64,000 nucleotides of DNA from Planctomycetaceae bacterium. Lineage in GTDB: Bacteria > Planctomycetota > Planctomycetia > Planctomycetales > Planctomycetaceae. Position 1 is the stretch's first letter. Each line of letters begins with the position of its first letter. A program made the position numbers and the translations under genes. The notes below the pieces were generated by a model that was given only the letters and a program-made list of their open reading frames with translations, made no database searches and was not told the DNA's origin. This document shows positions 40,437-49,860 of this stretch, piece by piece. The DNA lies in NCBI GenBank assembly GCA_002726205.1, contig PBSL01000068.1, positions 62,001 to 126,000 on the forward strand. Direction: 5' to 3'.

Positions 40437-41867
40437 TTAGACCGTTTCAGGCACCACAAACGGTTTGCGGTAGTTCCGGGTCAGCAATGCATTGGCGTCG
40501 GCGTCGTCAATGAACTTCTCGGCCTTGGGATCCATCTGCAGTGACCGGCCCAGGAAATAGGTGGTTTCCTCGAGCTTGTGTCCGACGGTTCGTACGTTGT
40601 CGCGGATCTTCTCGAGCGACGCAACCACCTCCTTGTTGTCTCCCAGCGAACCCGTCTTGCTGTTGAACGGGACGCTGGCGCCGAGACGGTAGGAGATGTT
40701 GCAGAGGTGGCAGAGGGCACTGGAGTAGTGGCCTTCCAGGACATCGGCGTTGAGGTCTTTGACCTTTCGGCTGCGGACGGCGTGGATGAAACTCCCGAAG
40801 GCACCGCCGGGAGTCACCTCGACCTTGGGGCCTTGCACCTTCACGGGTTTGCCGCCGTTCTTCGGGTAGAATGTCCCGTCCTTCATCATTCCTTCGGTCG
40901 TGTAGAATTCGTTGGTGACGATTCGGTCCATGCCTTTGTGCTTGCCGACCAGGCCACGCGTTTCAAACAGCAACAGCGCCTCGTCGTACTCCATGACGGT
41001 GACCTGGGTGTTGGGTGTTTGTCCCTGGTCGTCGTAGCCGAACCGGCCCCCCATGCTGACGATGCTCTTGGGCAGGGTCGCTCCGGGGATGGCCCAGCGG
41101 GCGACGTCCATCTGGTGGACGCCCTGGTTGCCGGTGTCGCCGTTGCCGGTGTCCCAGAACCAGTGCCAGTTGTAGTGCACCAGGTTGTCATGGTAGGGCT
41201 GGTCTTCGGCCGGACCGAGCCACATGTTGAAATCGAGTTCCTTGGGCGGCTTTCGCTGGGGCTTCTCGCCGATGCTCCAGCGAGGCTTACAGCAGTAGCC
41301 TTTCGAGACGGTCAGCTTGCCGTACTTGCCCGTGTGCAGGGCGGCAATCTCGTTGGCCCGGCTGCCGCTGGAACGCTGCTGGGTTCCGTGCTGGACCATT
41401 CGCCCGTATTTTCGGGCCGCTTCGACCAGCTTGCGACCCTCGGAGATGTTGTGCGAAAGAGGTTTTTCGACGTAAACATCCTTGCCCGCCTGGCAGGCCC
41501 AGATGCTCATCAGCGAATGCCAGTGGTTGGGCGTGGCGATCGAGACGATGTTGAGTTCCTTGTCGTCGAGCACCTGGCGGATGTCGGAGATCGGCTTGGG
41601 AGCGCGCCCCGAGACGTTCTTGACATCAGCGATCGCGCGGGCGTACTGCCGCGTGTCGGGGTCAACCACGTAGGCCACCTCGACATCCTTCATCCGGGCA
41701 TACGCCCCGTAGTGCGATCGACCGCGACCGTGCAGCCCGGCCACCGCGACCCGCAGGCGGTCGTTGGCACCGATGATGTTTCCCGAGGACTTCGTACCGC
41801 TGATCGCGAACGTTGCACCCGCGGCCAGGGACGATTGCAGGAACCGACGACGATTCTGACCACTCAT
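40437..41867 (-). CDS. Gfo/Idh/MocA family oxidoreductase with Tat leader
   Basis: 476 aa from the ATG at 41867, which has a GAGGGAGAG ribosome site. The Tat motif NRRRFLQSSLAAGATFAISG is followed by the Rossmann motif RVAVAGLHGRGRSH and the family EKP motif [19 protein letters not shown]. The body includes GYCCKPRWSIGEKPQRKPPK and HYNWHWFWDTGNGDTGNQGV, typical of the large planctomycete group of exported dehydrogenases thought to act on sugars. Substrate unknown. Confidence 0.92.
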   Translation of the reverse strand: MSGQNRRRFLQSSLAAGATFAISGTKSSGNIIGANDRLRVAVAGLHGRGRSHYGAYARMKDVEVAYVVDPDTRQYARAIADVKNVSGRAPKPISDIRQVLDDKELNIVSIATPNHWHSLMSIWACQAGKDVYVEKPLSHNISEGRKLVEAARKYGRMVQHGTQQRSSGSRANEIAALHTGKYGKLTVSKGYCCKPRWSIGEKPQRKPPKELDFNMWLGPAEDQPYHDNLVHYNWHWFWDTGNGDTGNQGVHQMDVARWAIPGATLPKSIVSMGGRFGYDDQGQTPNTQVTVMEYDEALLLFETRGLVGKHKGMDRIVTNEFYTTEGMMKDGTFYPKNGGKPVKVQGPKVEVTPGGAFGSFIHAVRSRKVKDLNADVLEGHYSSALCHLCNISYRLGASVPFNSKTGSLGDNKEVVASLEKIRDNVRTVGHKLEETTYFLGRSLQMDPKAEKFIDDADANALLTRNYRKPFVVPETV

Positions 41868-41904
41868 GATCTCTCCCTCTTGGAAAACCTCAACACGGTA
41901 AACT

Positions 41905-41914
41905 GCACCGGTGC
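41905..41914. promoter_or_regulatory. Palindrome at the Gfo/Idh start site (possible operator)
   Basis: The perfect 10-bp palindrome GCACCGGTGC lies just downstream of the -10 box of the Gfo/Idh promoter, around the expected RNA start. It could be an operator half; only position and symmetry support this. Confidence 0.25.
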
Positions 41915-41915
41915 G

Positions 41916-41945
41916 CTTATACATCAGCCTTGGGCCGGTGTGCAA
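41916..41945 (-). promoter_or_regulatory. Promoter of the Gfo/Idh-zinc ribbon-HIT gene set
   Basis: On the minus strand: TTGCAC, an 18-bp spacer, then TATAAG. RNA would start near 41909, about 42 nt before the ATG. Confidence 0.55.
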
Positions 41946-41969
41946 GCAGATGTCGCTGTTGGGCAGCGT

Positions 41970-42662
41970 TCAATCGTCACCAGCCCCGTCGGCCAATTTC
42001 TCTCGGGCCAGGTCGAACACGTTGTCGAACATCGTTTCGGTCAATCGTCCGGTGAACGTATTCTGCTGACTGGGATGGTAACTTCCCAGCAACCAGCGAT
42101 CTCCTGCGAGTGATTGGCAGGCACCGTGCGAAAACTTGGGTCGGCGTCCGTCGAACCACTCGCGGTCCCGGGCCAGGTCGACCACGACCTTCCAGGCGAT
42201 TCCACCCAGGGCGAGCAGGACGCGGGCGGGAACCGAGTCGACAGCCTGGTCGAACCAGTGCCGACATGCGGCCAGTTCCTCACGCGAGGGCTTGTTCCGG
42301 GGTGGTGCGCAGTGGCAGGCATTGGTGATCAGGCAGTCGGCCAGTTCCAGGCCGTCATCACGCCCGGTCGCCGTCGGCTGGTTGGCAAAACCGGCCCTGT
42401 GCAGTGCCCGGAACAGCCAGTCACCGCTGCGATCGCCGGTGAACATCCGCCCGGTCCGATTGGCCCCATGAGCCCCCGGCGCCAGGCCGATGACCAACAG
42501 CCGTGCCCCCGGATCACCGAAACACGGTACCGGTTGTCCCCAGTACTGCTCGTCGCGGTACGCTCTGCGTTTTTCCCGGGCCACGTCGGCACAGTGGCCC
42601 CGCAGTCGGGGACAGCGGTCACAGGCAATGACCTGCCGGGCAAGCGTGTCGAGTCGTGTCAT
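41970..42662 (-). CDS. Type-5 (UdgB-like) uracil-DNA glycosylase
   Basis: 230 aa from the ATG at 42662; an in-frame ATG at 42698 would add MALLPVPWYHSK. Fe-S cysteines CDRCPRLRGHC near the N-terminus, then CFGDPGARLLVIGLAPGAHG with active-site motif A GLAPGAHGANRTGRMFTGD, a middle CLITNACHCAPPRNKPS, and motif B SYHPSQQNTFTGRLT. The lack of a catalytic Asp/Asn in motif A is as expected for family 5, which removes uracil and other deaminated bases. Confidence 0.9.
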   Translation of the reverse strand: MTRLDTLARQVIACDRCPRLRGHCADVAREKRRAYRDEQYWGQPVPCFGDPGARLLVIGLAPGAHGANRTGRMFTGDRSGDWLFRALHRAGFANQPTATGRDDGLELADCLITNACHCAPPRNKPSREELAACRHWFDQAVDSVPARVLLALGGIAWKVVVDLARDREWFDGRRPKFSHGACQSLAGDRWLLGSYHPSQQNTFTGRLTETMFDNVFDLAREKLADGAGDD

Positions 42663-42801
42663 CTTGGAGTGGTACCAGGGGACTGGCAAGAGAGCCATCG
42701 TGCCACGCCGCGCCGGCCCCGTCTACCACGGGTGGCAACCGGCACGATCGTCAAATCCGCGTCACCCGGAATCGGCCCGCCGAATTTGCCGAAACAGGAA
42801 C

Positions 42802-42831
42802 TTGCCGATTTGCCGGTTTTCGACCTACTAT
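42802..42831 (+). promoter_or_regulatory. Possible promoter of the acidic-tail membrane protein gene
   Basis: TTGCCG, an 18-bp spacer, then TACTAT; four of six matches in each box. It would give a leader of about 80 nt before the GTG at 42918. Confidence 0.35.
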
Positions 42832-42917
42832 CTAGTAATGAAGAGGAGACGGTACCGGGCCGCGTCCGGTGTCGCGAAGCAGCGTGAGTTGCCCTGAAAA
42901 GGGACGGAGGTCCTCCC

Positions 42918-43370
42918 GTGACGAAAACCGGCCTGTTTTTTGCCTCGCATGTCGCGGCCATTCCCGCGGCGGCTCTTGCCTACCTGTTGATCATGGTTTT
43001 TCTCGACGGAGAGCGTGCCAGGGAGGTGACTGGGAACATGCCCCTGCTGATCGTTGTCGGCACGACGTTGACGATCTGCGTGCTGGTCGCATTGTTGCCG
43101 GAGGCCATCCTGGTTTTTGTCCGGAGCGGAAAATCGGGAGATGACGACGGGGACCTGCTAACAGACGATGCGAGTGGTGGAGACACCGGCGGCGAGCTCG
43201 ACGACGACCCGTTTGCCGCCGATGACGATGTCTTTGCCGACGACGACGTGGAAGAAGAAGACGACGAAGACGACGACGACGAAGAAGAAGCGGATCTTGA
43301 AATCGAGGGGCTCGACGAGGACGACATCTTCGCTGAGGATGATGCCTTCGATGTCGATTTCGACGAATAG
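42918..43370 (+). CDS. Small membrane protein with long acidic tail
   Basis: 150 aa, GTG start preceded by GGAGG at a good distance. Two hydrophobic segments (about residues 5-28 and 42-67) form a hairpin. Residues ~72-150 are almost entirely Asp, Glu, Ala, Phe and Gly (FAADDDVFADDDVEEEDDED), giving a very negative cytoplasmic or periplasmic tail. I know no family. Such a tail could bind metal or basic proteins; this is speculation. Confidence 0.75.
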   Translation: MTKTGLFFASHVAAIPAAALAYLLIMVFLDGERAREVTGNMPLLIVVGTTLTICVLVALLPEAILVFVRSGKSGDDDGDLLTDDASGGDTGGELDDDPFAADDDVFADDDVEEEDDEDDDDEEEADLEIEGLDEDDIFAEDDAFDVDFDE

Positions 43371-43401
43371 TCGTCAAGAACGACCGACGAAACCGATCCG
43401 C

Positions 43402-44268
43402 TCAGCTGCTCGCACTGCGGTAGCTTCTCAGCGACCAGTTGAAGATCAGTCGCGAGACGACCAGTCCGACGATCGCCGCGGCGGCGCCGATGACCGCCAG
43501 TCGCCAGTCGTCGCCGAGTGTCTGCAGCAGCAACCGGGCCGGGACGGTCACCACGACCAGGATCGGCACGATGCAGGTGAAGGTGAATCGGATCACGTCA
43601 CCGGCGGGTGTCGCCGTGTCGTAGATGCTGCGTGGGTAGCGGGCAAAAACGGTGATGTAGAACCAGAAATCGTACAGGCCCTGGTTGCGTCCAAACCAGA
43701 TCGTGGTACTCGCCAGCGCGATCATCAGGCTGTAGAAAATTGTCACACCCAGGCCGATGAACAGCAGGTACAGGAGTATCCCGCCGACGGTCAGCGTGAT
43801 GGGTTCGGGCAGGTGAGTCAGTGAATACACCAGCAGCCCCACGGCCAGCAGGACCTGGTTGAGCATTGCCAGGTCCATTTTTTCGAACGAGATCAGGAAC
43901 TGGGTGTCGATCGGCTTGAGCAGGGCGAAGTCAAGGTTGCCGGTCCGGATCAGTTCACTGAAGTTGGCGCAGTTGGGCATGAACAGCGCTTCGATCACCG
44001 CGTTGATCAGCATGCCGGTCGCCATGAACGCGAAGTACTGGTATTCGTTCCAGCCGGGCGTGATGTGGCTGACGTTGCTGAAGACGATCTTGAACATCAC
44101 CAGCTGGCTGCAAAACCACAGGGCCCGGGTCGCCACGGTAATCAGGAAGTTGCCGCGAAAGGTCATCTCGCGGACAAGCGCGTTCCTGGCGAACGTCCTC
44201 CAGACCCGCCAGTAGTTCGGACCCGGCAGACTTTCGCCAGCGGGCGGACTGGTTGTCGCGCCGCTCAT
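43402..44268 (-). CDS. ABC-2 type permease (DUF990-like)
   Basis: 288 aa from the ATG at 44268, overlapping the purM stop by 4 nt. About six membrane segments. [58 protein letters not shown] and [20 protein letters not shown] fit the COG3694/DUF990 permease group, which normally works with a second permease and an ATPase. Neither lies next to it in the window; they may be downstream genes elsewhere, or the ABC protein at 28 kb. Exported compound unknown. Confidence 0.82.
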   Translation of the reverse strand: MSGATTSPPAGESLPGPNYWRVWRTFARNALVREMTFRGNFLITVATRALWFCSQLVMFKIVFSNVSHITPGWNEYQYFAFMATGMLINAVIEALFMPNCANFSELIRTGNLDFALLKPIDTQFLISFEKMDLAMLNQVLLAVGLLVYSLTHLPEPITLTVGGILLYLLFIGLGVTIFYSLMIALASTTIWFGRNQGLYDFWFYITVFARYPRSIYDTATPAGDVIRFTFTCIVPILVVVTVPARLLLQTLGDDWRLAVIGAAAAIVGLVVSRLIFNWSLRSYRSASS

Positions 44269-45332
44269 ACCGTCTTCCGCTCGACGCCCCGGGTCCCCGG
44301 TTCGACGTGGCCGATCACCCACGATTCGATTCGTGATTCGACCAGCCGCCGCTGGATGCTCTCGACGTAATACGGGTTCACCACCAGCACGAATCCGATA
44401 CCCATGTTGAAGACGCGAAACATCTCGTCGTGCTCGATGCCGCCGAGTGACTGGATCCAGTCGAAGACGCCGGGGACCGACCATGTCCCTTCCTTGACCA
44501 CCGCCCGGCATCCCTCCGGCAGGATTCGCTCGAGGTTCTCTTCGAGGCCCCCGCCGGTGATGTGGGCCATGCCGCGGATGACCGTCTTGATCCGGTATTG
44601 TCGCATCACCGCCCGCAGCGGTCGGCTGTAGATCCTGGTCGGTTGCAGCAGAACCTCGCCGACGGTCTGCCCCAGCGACTTGACCGGGTCGTTGATTCCC
44701 AGTCCGGCCGAGTCGAAGACGGCCTTGCGGGCCAGGCTGTAGCCGTTGGAATGCAGACCGCTGGAAGCCAGCCCGAGCAGAACATCGCCGGGGCGGATCG
44801 CGGTGCCGTCGATCAGTCGCTTGCGTTCGACCACGCCAACGCTGAACCCGGCCATGTCGAAGTCGTCGTTCGCGTAGAGGTCGGGCATGATCGCCGTTTC
44901 CCCGCCCAGCAATGCCGCTTCGGCCTGCAGGCAGCCGTCACTGATCCCCGACACCAGCGACGCGATCAGCGGCGGGTTGTCGGCACCCAGTGCCAGGTAG
45001 TCGAGGAAAAACAGTGGCTCGGCTCCCAGGCACAGGCAGTCGTTGACGCACATCGCGACCAGGTCGATACCGACGGTGTCGAACCGTCCGGCCATCGAGG
45101 CGACTTTGACCTTCGTACCGACGCCGTCAGAACCCGCGACCAGCACCGGGTCGCGGTAGCCCCGCCCCAGCAGTCGGCTGCCGGGGTTCAGGCGAAACAG
45201 CCCGGCAAATCCTCCGGGCAGGTCCATCACGCGGGGCCCATGGGTTCGACGCAACAGCCCCGGCAACCGCTGCATCGCCTCGCGGTATTGCTCGAGGTCA
45301 ACGCCGGCGTCCTTGTAGGTGAGTTGGGCCAT
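44265..45332 (-). CDS. purM: Phosphoribosylformylglycinamidine cyclo-ligase
   Basis: 355 aa. It makes aminoimidazole ribonucleotide from FGAM (purine synthesis step 5). PurM family features: [55 protein letters not shown]-like [49 protein letters not shown], and [18 protein letters not shown]. It is translationally coupled to the ABC-2 permease downstream. Unlike many bacteria it is not beside purN or purF here. Confidence 0.96.
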   Translation of the reverse strand: MAQLTYKDAGVDLEQYREAMQRLPGLLRRTHGPRVMDLPGGFAGLFRLNPGSRLLGRGYRDPVLVAGSDGVGTKVKVASMAGRFDTVGIDLVAMCVNDCLCLGAEPLFFLDYLALGADNPPLIASLVSGISDGCLQAEAALLGGETAIMPDLYANDDFDMAGFSVGVVERKRLIDGTAIRPGDVLLGLASSGLHSNGYSLARKAVFDSAGLGINDPVKSLGQTVGEVLLQPTRIYSRPLRAVMRQYRIKTVIRGMAHITGGGLEENLERILPEGCRAVVKEGTWSVPGVFDWIQSLGGIEHDEMFRVFNMGIGFVLVVNPYYVESIQRRLVESRIESWVIGHVEPGTRGVERKTV

Positions 45333-45472
45333 GAGAGCGTACCGCGGCCGGTGTTGTGGAGTCGGTGACCGGCTCGATCATACCAACGCTCAAATCGTGG
45401 GCAAAGTGGCAGCCCCTGCCAATCGACGGCTACCGTCAGCAATCATCGGATTCATCCTCCCCGCTCGCTATC

Positions 45473-45913
45473 ATGGTCCGGATGAACCAGCGGCCGAAGC
45501 GGATCCTGTTCCTGTGCACCGGCAATTCCTGTCGCAGCCAGATGGCCGAGGGTTTCCTGAGACTGCTGGGTGGGCCGTTGATCGAGAGCCTCTCGGCCGG
45601 GTCCAAACCGTCCGGGTTCGTTCATCCGCTGGCCATCGAAGCCATGCGCGAAGCCGGCGTCGACATTTCCAGCCAGCAGAGCAAGTCGATCCGGAAGTTT
45701 GTTTTTCCCGGTGCCGCGCCCGATGTCGTGATCAGTGTCTGCGACCGGGCGGCCGACGAGTGCCCCGTGTTTCCCGGCGGCGAGGTCGAGCGGTTGCACT
45801 GGCCGTTTGACGATCCGGCCGATGTCGCCGGTGATCCCGAAGAACAGTTGCACGCCTTCCGGCGGGTCCGGGACGGGATCAAGGTGGCGATCGAGGCGTA
45901 TCTTTCGACATGA
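45473..45913 (+). CDS. Low-molecular-weight phosphatase-fold / arsenate reductase
   Basis: 146 aa; ATGs at 45473 and 45482 are both possible. The P-loop LFLCTGNSCRSQMAEGFLR (CX5R) starts at about residue 15. DVVISVCDRAADECPVFPGG and LHWPFDDPADVAGDPEEQ with the catalytic Asp match the thioredoxin-coupled arsenate reductase (ArsC-type) subgroup, with the Cys in SVCDRAADECP as resolving residues. It would reduce arsenate to arsenite; a protein tyrosine phosphatase role is the alternative. No ars genes are adjacent. Confidence 0.85.
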   Translation: MVRMNQRPKRILFLCTGNSCRSQMAEGFLRLLGGPLIESLSAGSKPSGFVHPLAIEAMREAGVDISSQQSKSIRKFVFPGAAPDVVISVCDRAADECPVFPGGEVERLHWPFDDPADVAGDPEEQLHAFRRVRDGIKVAIEAYLST

Positions 45914-45920
45914 AGGCCGG

Positions 45921-46634
45921 CTATTGCACCAGCGATTTCATCTCGCGTACCGCGCGTTCCAGGCCGACCAGGACGGCACGGGCGACGATGCTGTGCCCGA
46001 TGTTGAATTCACAGATCCCCGGGATCGCCGCGACGCGCGAGACGTTGCGGTAAGTCAGCCCATGTCCCATGTGCAGCACCAGTCCGGCGTCGCAGGTGGT
46101 CTGAGCGGCGGCAACCAGCGATTCGAATTCGCGGTCGACGGCCTCGGGCGTCTTCGCCTCGGCATACGCACCGGTGTGCAACTCGATGGCGTCGGCACCC
46201 AGTTCGTGCGAGGCGTTGATCTGATCGGCGACGGGGTCCACGAACAGGCTGACCTCGATTCCCGCCTGCTGCAGTCGCCGGATGGCGTCACCCAGTCGGT
46301 CCTTCTGCCCGACGACATCCAGCCCCCCCTCGGTCGTGATCTCCTCCCGCTTCTCCGGCACCAGTGTGCACTGTCCGGGTTTTGTCTCAAGCGCGATCCC
46401 GATGATTTCTTCCTCGGCCGCCATCTCCAGGTTCAGCTTCACCTGGACCGACTCTTTGAGCGCCCGGACGTCGCGGTCGATGATGTGTCGACGGTCCTCG
46501 CGGAGATGGATGGTGATACCGTCGGCACCTCCCAGTTCGGCCAACGCCGCCGCCCACACCGGGTCGGGTTCGATGGTTCGCCGGGCCTGGCGGATCGTCG
46601 CCACGTGATCGATGTTGACTCCCAGGGCGGGCAT
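45921..46634 (-). CDS. pdxJ: Pyridoxine 5'-phosphate synthase
   Basis: 237 aa. It condenses 1-deoxyxylulose 5-phosphate with 3-amino-2-oxopropyl phosphate to make pyridoxine phosphate. Motifs: [86 protein letters not shown] and [13 protein letters not shown]. The DXP-dependent vitamin B6 route is thus used, in line with the non-mevalonate IspE. Convergent with the arsenate reductase-like gene (7-bp gap). Confidence 0.96.
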   Translation of the reverse strand: MPALGVNIDHVATIRQARRTIEPDPVWAAALAELGGADGITIHLREDRRHIIDRDVRALKESVQVKLNLEMAAEEEIIGIALETKPGQCTLVPEKREEITTEGGLDVVGQKDRLGDAIRRLQQAGIEVSLFVDPVADQINASHELGADAIELHTGAYAEAKTPEAVDREFESLVAAAQTTCDAGLVLHMGHGLTYRNVSRVAAIPGICEFNIGHSIVARAVLVGLERAVREMKSLVQ

Positions 46635-46756
46635 CGCGAATCTCTCTCGGAGGTAGCTGGCGTGACGCGGTTGAAGTTCCTCCGGGAAATTCTATCCGTC
46701 GTCGACCGGCATCAACAGTCAGCCCGCGGCAGCGGAAGAAGCAGGGGGCAGGCGGA

Positions 46757-46975
46757 ATGAACGAACAGCAGTTCATGGGGACCGCGGTCGCGTTGTTGTG
46801 CGGAATCGGCTGGTACCACCAGCGGTGGTTGATCACCAAAACGGCCAAGGGGCAGCGACTGGTGCAGTGGTTCGGAAACCCGGGCGGGACCTGGGTTCTC
46901 CGCGGTCTGTTGGGGACGGGTGTAATTCTCGGGGTGTTGCTGGCCGGCGACGTGATCCGTCCGATTCAATGGTGA
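46757..46975 (+). CDS. Small two-helix membrane protein
   Basis: 72 aa. The hydrophobic segments (FMGTAVALLCGIGWY near residues 6-20, TWVLRGLLGTGVILGVLLAG near 45-65) are separated by a basic loop (HQRWLITKTAKGQRLVQWFG). The Shine-Dalgarno is weak (GCAGGCGGA upstream of the ATG). No family recognised; accepted because codon use and membrane topology look real. Confidence 0.6.
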   Translation: MNEQQFMGTAVALLCGIGWYHQRWLITKTAKGQRLVQWFGNPGGTWVLRGLLGTGVILGVLLAGDVIRPIQW

Positions 46976-47054
46976 CCGGTCGGTTGGAGGGTTGGCAGCG
47001 ATCACCGCCATCACCGACAATGAGCGGACCCGCTTTACAGGTAGGAGAGTTGCG

Positions 47055-47789
47055 ATGACCCGATGCAGAAAACTCGCGATGTTGTCAGTGACGGTCCTGG
47101 TGGCCCTGCTTGTTGTGGGAGGGGTGCTTCGGGCCCAGGGCGGGACCGGACAGAAGGCCCGCAAGAAGACAACGCGGAAGAAGACAACACGGAAGACGGT
47201 CAGCACCAAGTCGGTTGATGTCAAGGTGAAGAAGTTTCGAGAGTCGTTCGTTCGACAGGCGGCCGGATTGGCCCGCTCCTACGAAGAGTCCGGCAACCTG
47301 GTCAAGACGCGGCAGATGCTCGAGTTGATCCTGAAATTCGATCCCGAGGTCAGGGGCGTTCGCGACAAGATCAAGCAGATCGATGAACAGATGCTCTCGG
47401 CCAACGAACTCGAGGCCGAGGTCGATGTTTCCAAGGGGTGGGGCCAACCGGTTGCGGCGGTTTTCAAGGGGCAGCCTCTTCGAATCCAGGCTGCCGGTGA
47501 TTTCCGGTTCGTGGCCAGCTTGTCGATCGGTCCGGCTGGTTTTCCCGTCGCCGATACGGCCCGGGACATGGCCGGGGGAATTCGCTGTGGTGCATTGATC
47601 GGCGTGGTCGTTCCTCCACCGAAGGCCGGCAAGCGTCCCAAGCCCGGTAAGCCCTTCCTGGTTGGTGGCGGCGGTACGATCACTCCCAAGGAGAATGGGC
47701 TGTTGTTCCTGAAGATCAATGCCCCGGCTGGTCACAAGTGCAACGGACGGGTGCAGGTGCGGATGACCGGCAACGTCCGCAAGCCCTGA
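47055..47789 (+). CDS. Secreted hypothetical protein with Lys/Thr-rich linker
   Basis: 244 aa. The ATG at 47055 follows TAGGAGAG and precedes a signal peptide (AMLSVTVLVALLVVGGVLRA). A basic linker (KKTTRKKTTRKT) encoded by two 15-bp repeats comes next, then a helical hairpin (FVRQAAGLARSYEESGNLVK), then beta-rich segments ending in FLKINAPAGHKCNGRVQVRM. The C-terminal part resembles the sugar-binding-like beta folds that planctomycetes add to secreted proteins. Function unknown. Confidence 0.72.
   Translation: MTRCRKLAMLSVTVLVALLVVGGVLRAQGGTGQKARKKTTRKKTTRKTVSTKSVDVKVKKFRESFVRQAAGLARSYEESGNLVKTRQMLELILKFDPEVRGVRDKIKQIDEQMLSANELEAEVDVSKGWGQPVAAVFKGQPLRIQAAGDFRFVASLSIGPAGFPVADTARDMAGGIRCGALIGVVVPPPKAGKRPKPGKPFLVGGGGTITPKENGLLFLKINAPAGHKCNGRVQVRMTGNVRKP
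47163..47192 (+). repeat. Two 15-bp tandem repeats encoding KKTTR
   Basis: Two consecutive AAGAAGACAACRCGG units, differing at one base, encode the basic linker of the secreted protein at 47055-47789. Confidence 0.7.
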
Positions 47790-47832
47790 CGGCTCGACGA
47801 CGATTGAATGCATCGCGGTGGGGACAGTGGTC

Positions 47833-48780
47833 ATGGTCACTTCTGCACAGCCGCTGTCGGTGGGCCTGCTCGGGCTCGATCGCCACGGCCTGTTTCACCT
47901 GGAGCAGTTGAGCCTGCGTGGTGACCTGGTCCCGGTTGCGGTGGTCGCCGATGGTCATGGTCGGGCCGACCTGGGTGAAGGATTTGGTTGCCGGGTGTTC
48001 GAGGACCGCGTCGAGTTTCTCAGCGACGAGCGGATTGACCTGGTCCTGGTCACCGTCACCGGGAATCAACGAATGGCAGCGATCCGCCAGGTCCTGCTGG
48101 CGGGTCGATCCGTCGCCGTCTTGTCGCCGCTGTCGGAGGATCCCGCCGAGGCCGAGGCCCTGCTGGTCGCCGCCGAGGAGTCTGCTGGCCGGCTGTTGGT
48201 CCTTTCGCCAGGGCTGGGCGATGATGATTTCCAGGCCGCTCATGACCAGGTCCAGAGCGGTCGACTGGGATGTCCGATGACGTTGAAACACGTCACCTGG
48301 GGCTTCGCCGGAGCCGAGACCACGTTCGGGGGGTTGCCGGAACCGTTCCTGGTTGTTCTTGAACAGCTGCTGGTCCTCTCGGAAATCGGCCCATCGGCCG
48401 TCCTGGCCCGGACGCTTGGCGGTGCCGGAACGTCGGTGGGCCTCGGGGCAACGGTGACGATGACCAGCGGGGTGACCGCCGATGTCGAGTACCATCCGTC
48501 GAGTCCTGTACCGTTGAGGACCGGCTGGGTGGTTGCCGGATCGACGGGAGGTTATTGCGGTTTCGAGGTCTACACGGCGACCGATGATGACGAGGTCTAT
48601 TCCACGCCGGTTCCGGTTCCACCGGTCGATCCCGGCCAGACCTATGACGACCTGATCGCGCAGTGGCGCGACGATGCTCATCATGCGACGGTGTTGCAAC
48701 GGGCCGTTCGCCTGGCCGGGCTGGTCCACGCGGTGCGGCGGTCCCTGGACTTGGATGCGGTGGTAACACTCAGCGGCTGA
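47833..48780 (+). CDS. Divergent Gfo/Idh/MocA-like protein
   Basis: 315 aa. I chose the ATG at 47833, which has GGGGA at 8 nt; a GTG at 47818 is possible. The N-terminal half folds like a Rossmann domain (SVGLLGLDRHGLFHLEQLSL, then IDLVLVTVTGNQRMAAIRQV, then AGRSVAVLSPLSEDPAEAEA). The EKP catalytic motif of the family is replaced by LSP, and the glycine motif is altered, so NAD-dependent catalysis may be lost. The C-terminal half is beta-rich as in the family. Its end overlaps that of the convergent mfnF-like gene. Confidence 0.72.
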   Translation: MVTSAQPLSVGLLGLDRHGLFHLEQLSLRGDLVPVAVVADGHGRADLGEGFGCRVFEDRVEFLSDERIDLVLVTVTGNQRMAAIRQVLLAGRSVAVLSPLSEDPAEAEALLVAAEESAGRLLVLSPGLGDDDFQAAHDQVQSGRLGCPMTLKHVTWGFAGAETTFGGLPEPFLVVLEQLLVLSEIGPSAVLARTLGGAGTSVGLGATVTMTSGVTADVEYHPSSPVPLRTGWVVAGSTGGYCGFEVYTATDDDEVYSTPVPVPPVDPGQTYDDLIAQWRDDAHHATVLQRAVRLAGLVHAVRRSLDLDAVVTLSG

Positions 48781-49801
48781 GGAGGTGCGTCGCGCGTTCC
48801 CCGGCCAGCCGGGCGACGGCGTAGGCACAGGCGGCCGTGGCGACCGCATCGGAGAAGCACTTCGAGAGGTCGACGCGGTCGATTTTCGAGAGCACAGGGT
48901 GGTTTTCGAGAAGGCGGTGGGCCAGGAAGCAGCCACTGCCGCTGATGAGGAAGCGTTGGCAGGGAGCCGTGGATCGAGCGAGAACCCGCTGGAGGGCGTC
49001 TCCGATCCGCTGGCCCTGCGCCGCGGCAATCTCGTCGGCGATTTGCTCGAGGTCTTCAACGGACAGCTCGCTGGAATCGCAGCACAGCATCCTCGCCAGC
49101 CGGGCAGCCGCCCGGTGGCGGGTCGACGACCGGCCGTCGGGCGTGTCGTGGTCGGAGCTGTCTTCAGGGCGATCGCCGGTCAACAGGTACACGTCCGCGG
49201 TGGTCGCAAACGCTTCCGCCGCCACCCCGCAGGGATGGCCATCGTATGTGACCTCGGGAACGACCGCACACACCGGTGTTCGTGACACGCCAGAATAGAC
49301 CAGTTCGCCACTCTGCAGCCGTTGGAGATCGGTCAGGCCGCGGGGAATGGGAACACCGTCGAGCAACGGGATGATGTCGGTCGTCGTGGTACCGATATCC
49401 AGCAGCAGCGCCGCTCCGTCCGGGGCCAGGCGGCCGGTGAAGGTCGCCAGGGCGTGCCAGTTGGCCGCGGACACCAGCAGGGGAATTTCCGGGGCGACCT
49501 CGGCTTCGACGAATTCACCGCCGGTCTGCCAGGCGATCACCGGGCGGTTGCCGGCCACCTCGACGATCGCCGACAGCACCGCCGCAACGCCCTCGGCCTT
49601 CGTCTCAAAACAGTCGGCCAGCTCGGCCGTCATTGTCACCGCGAATCCGTCGGCAGCAGGCAATGCCAGCAGCAGCCGGTGCAATTCCGCCGCCAGTTGC
49701 TCGGGATGTCGCCAGATCGCGAAGCTGCGACTGGCGGCCTGGCCGTCGCCGTTGGCGGCCTTGAGGTTGGAACCGCCGATGTCCAGGCCGACGATCTGCA
49801 T
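48770..49801 (-). CDS. mfnF: Methanofuran biosynthesis MfnF-like / H4MPT-linked hydantoinase-family protein
   Basis: 343 aa. ASKHA-type protein: IVGLDIGGSNLKAANGDG at the N-terminus, TMTAELADCFETKAEGV, LLLDIGTTTTDIIPLLDG phosphate-loop motif, LQRLQSGELVYSGVSRTPVC. This is the signature of the H4MPT-linked C1 pathway protein family that includes archaeal MfnF, which joins the furan and tyramine parts of methanofuran. It is followed upstream, 59 bp away, by the mfnD-like ATP-grasp gene, which supports the assignment. The precise substrate in planctomycetes is inferred. Confidence 0.78.
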   Translation of the reverse strand: MQIVGLDIGGSNLKAANGDGQAASRSFAIWRHPEQLAAELHRLLLALPAADGFAVTMTAELADCFETKAEGVAAVLSAIVEVAGNRPVIAWQTGGEFVEAEVAPEIPLLVSAANWHALATFTGRLAPDGAALLLDIGTTTTDIIPLLDGVPIPRGLTDLQRLQSGELVYSGVSRTPVCAVVPEVTYDGHPCGVAAEAFATTADVYLLTGDRPEDSSDHDTPDGRSSTRHRAAARLARMLCCDSSELSVEDLEQIADEIAAAQGQRIGDALQRVLARSTAPCQRFLISGSGCFLAHRLLENHPVLSKIDRVDLSKCFSDAVATAACAYAVARLAGERATHLLSR

Positions 49802-49860
49802 GAAAGAGAAGTTCCCGTTTGTTGCTGGCTGTGCGAATCGAGATCAGGATAGCGATCGTT

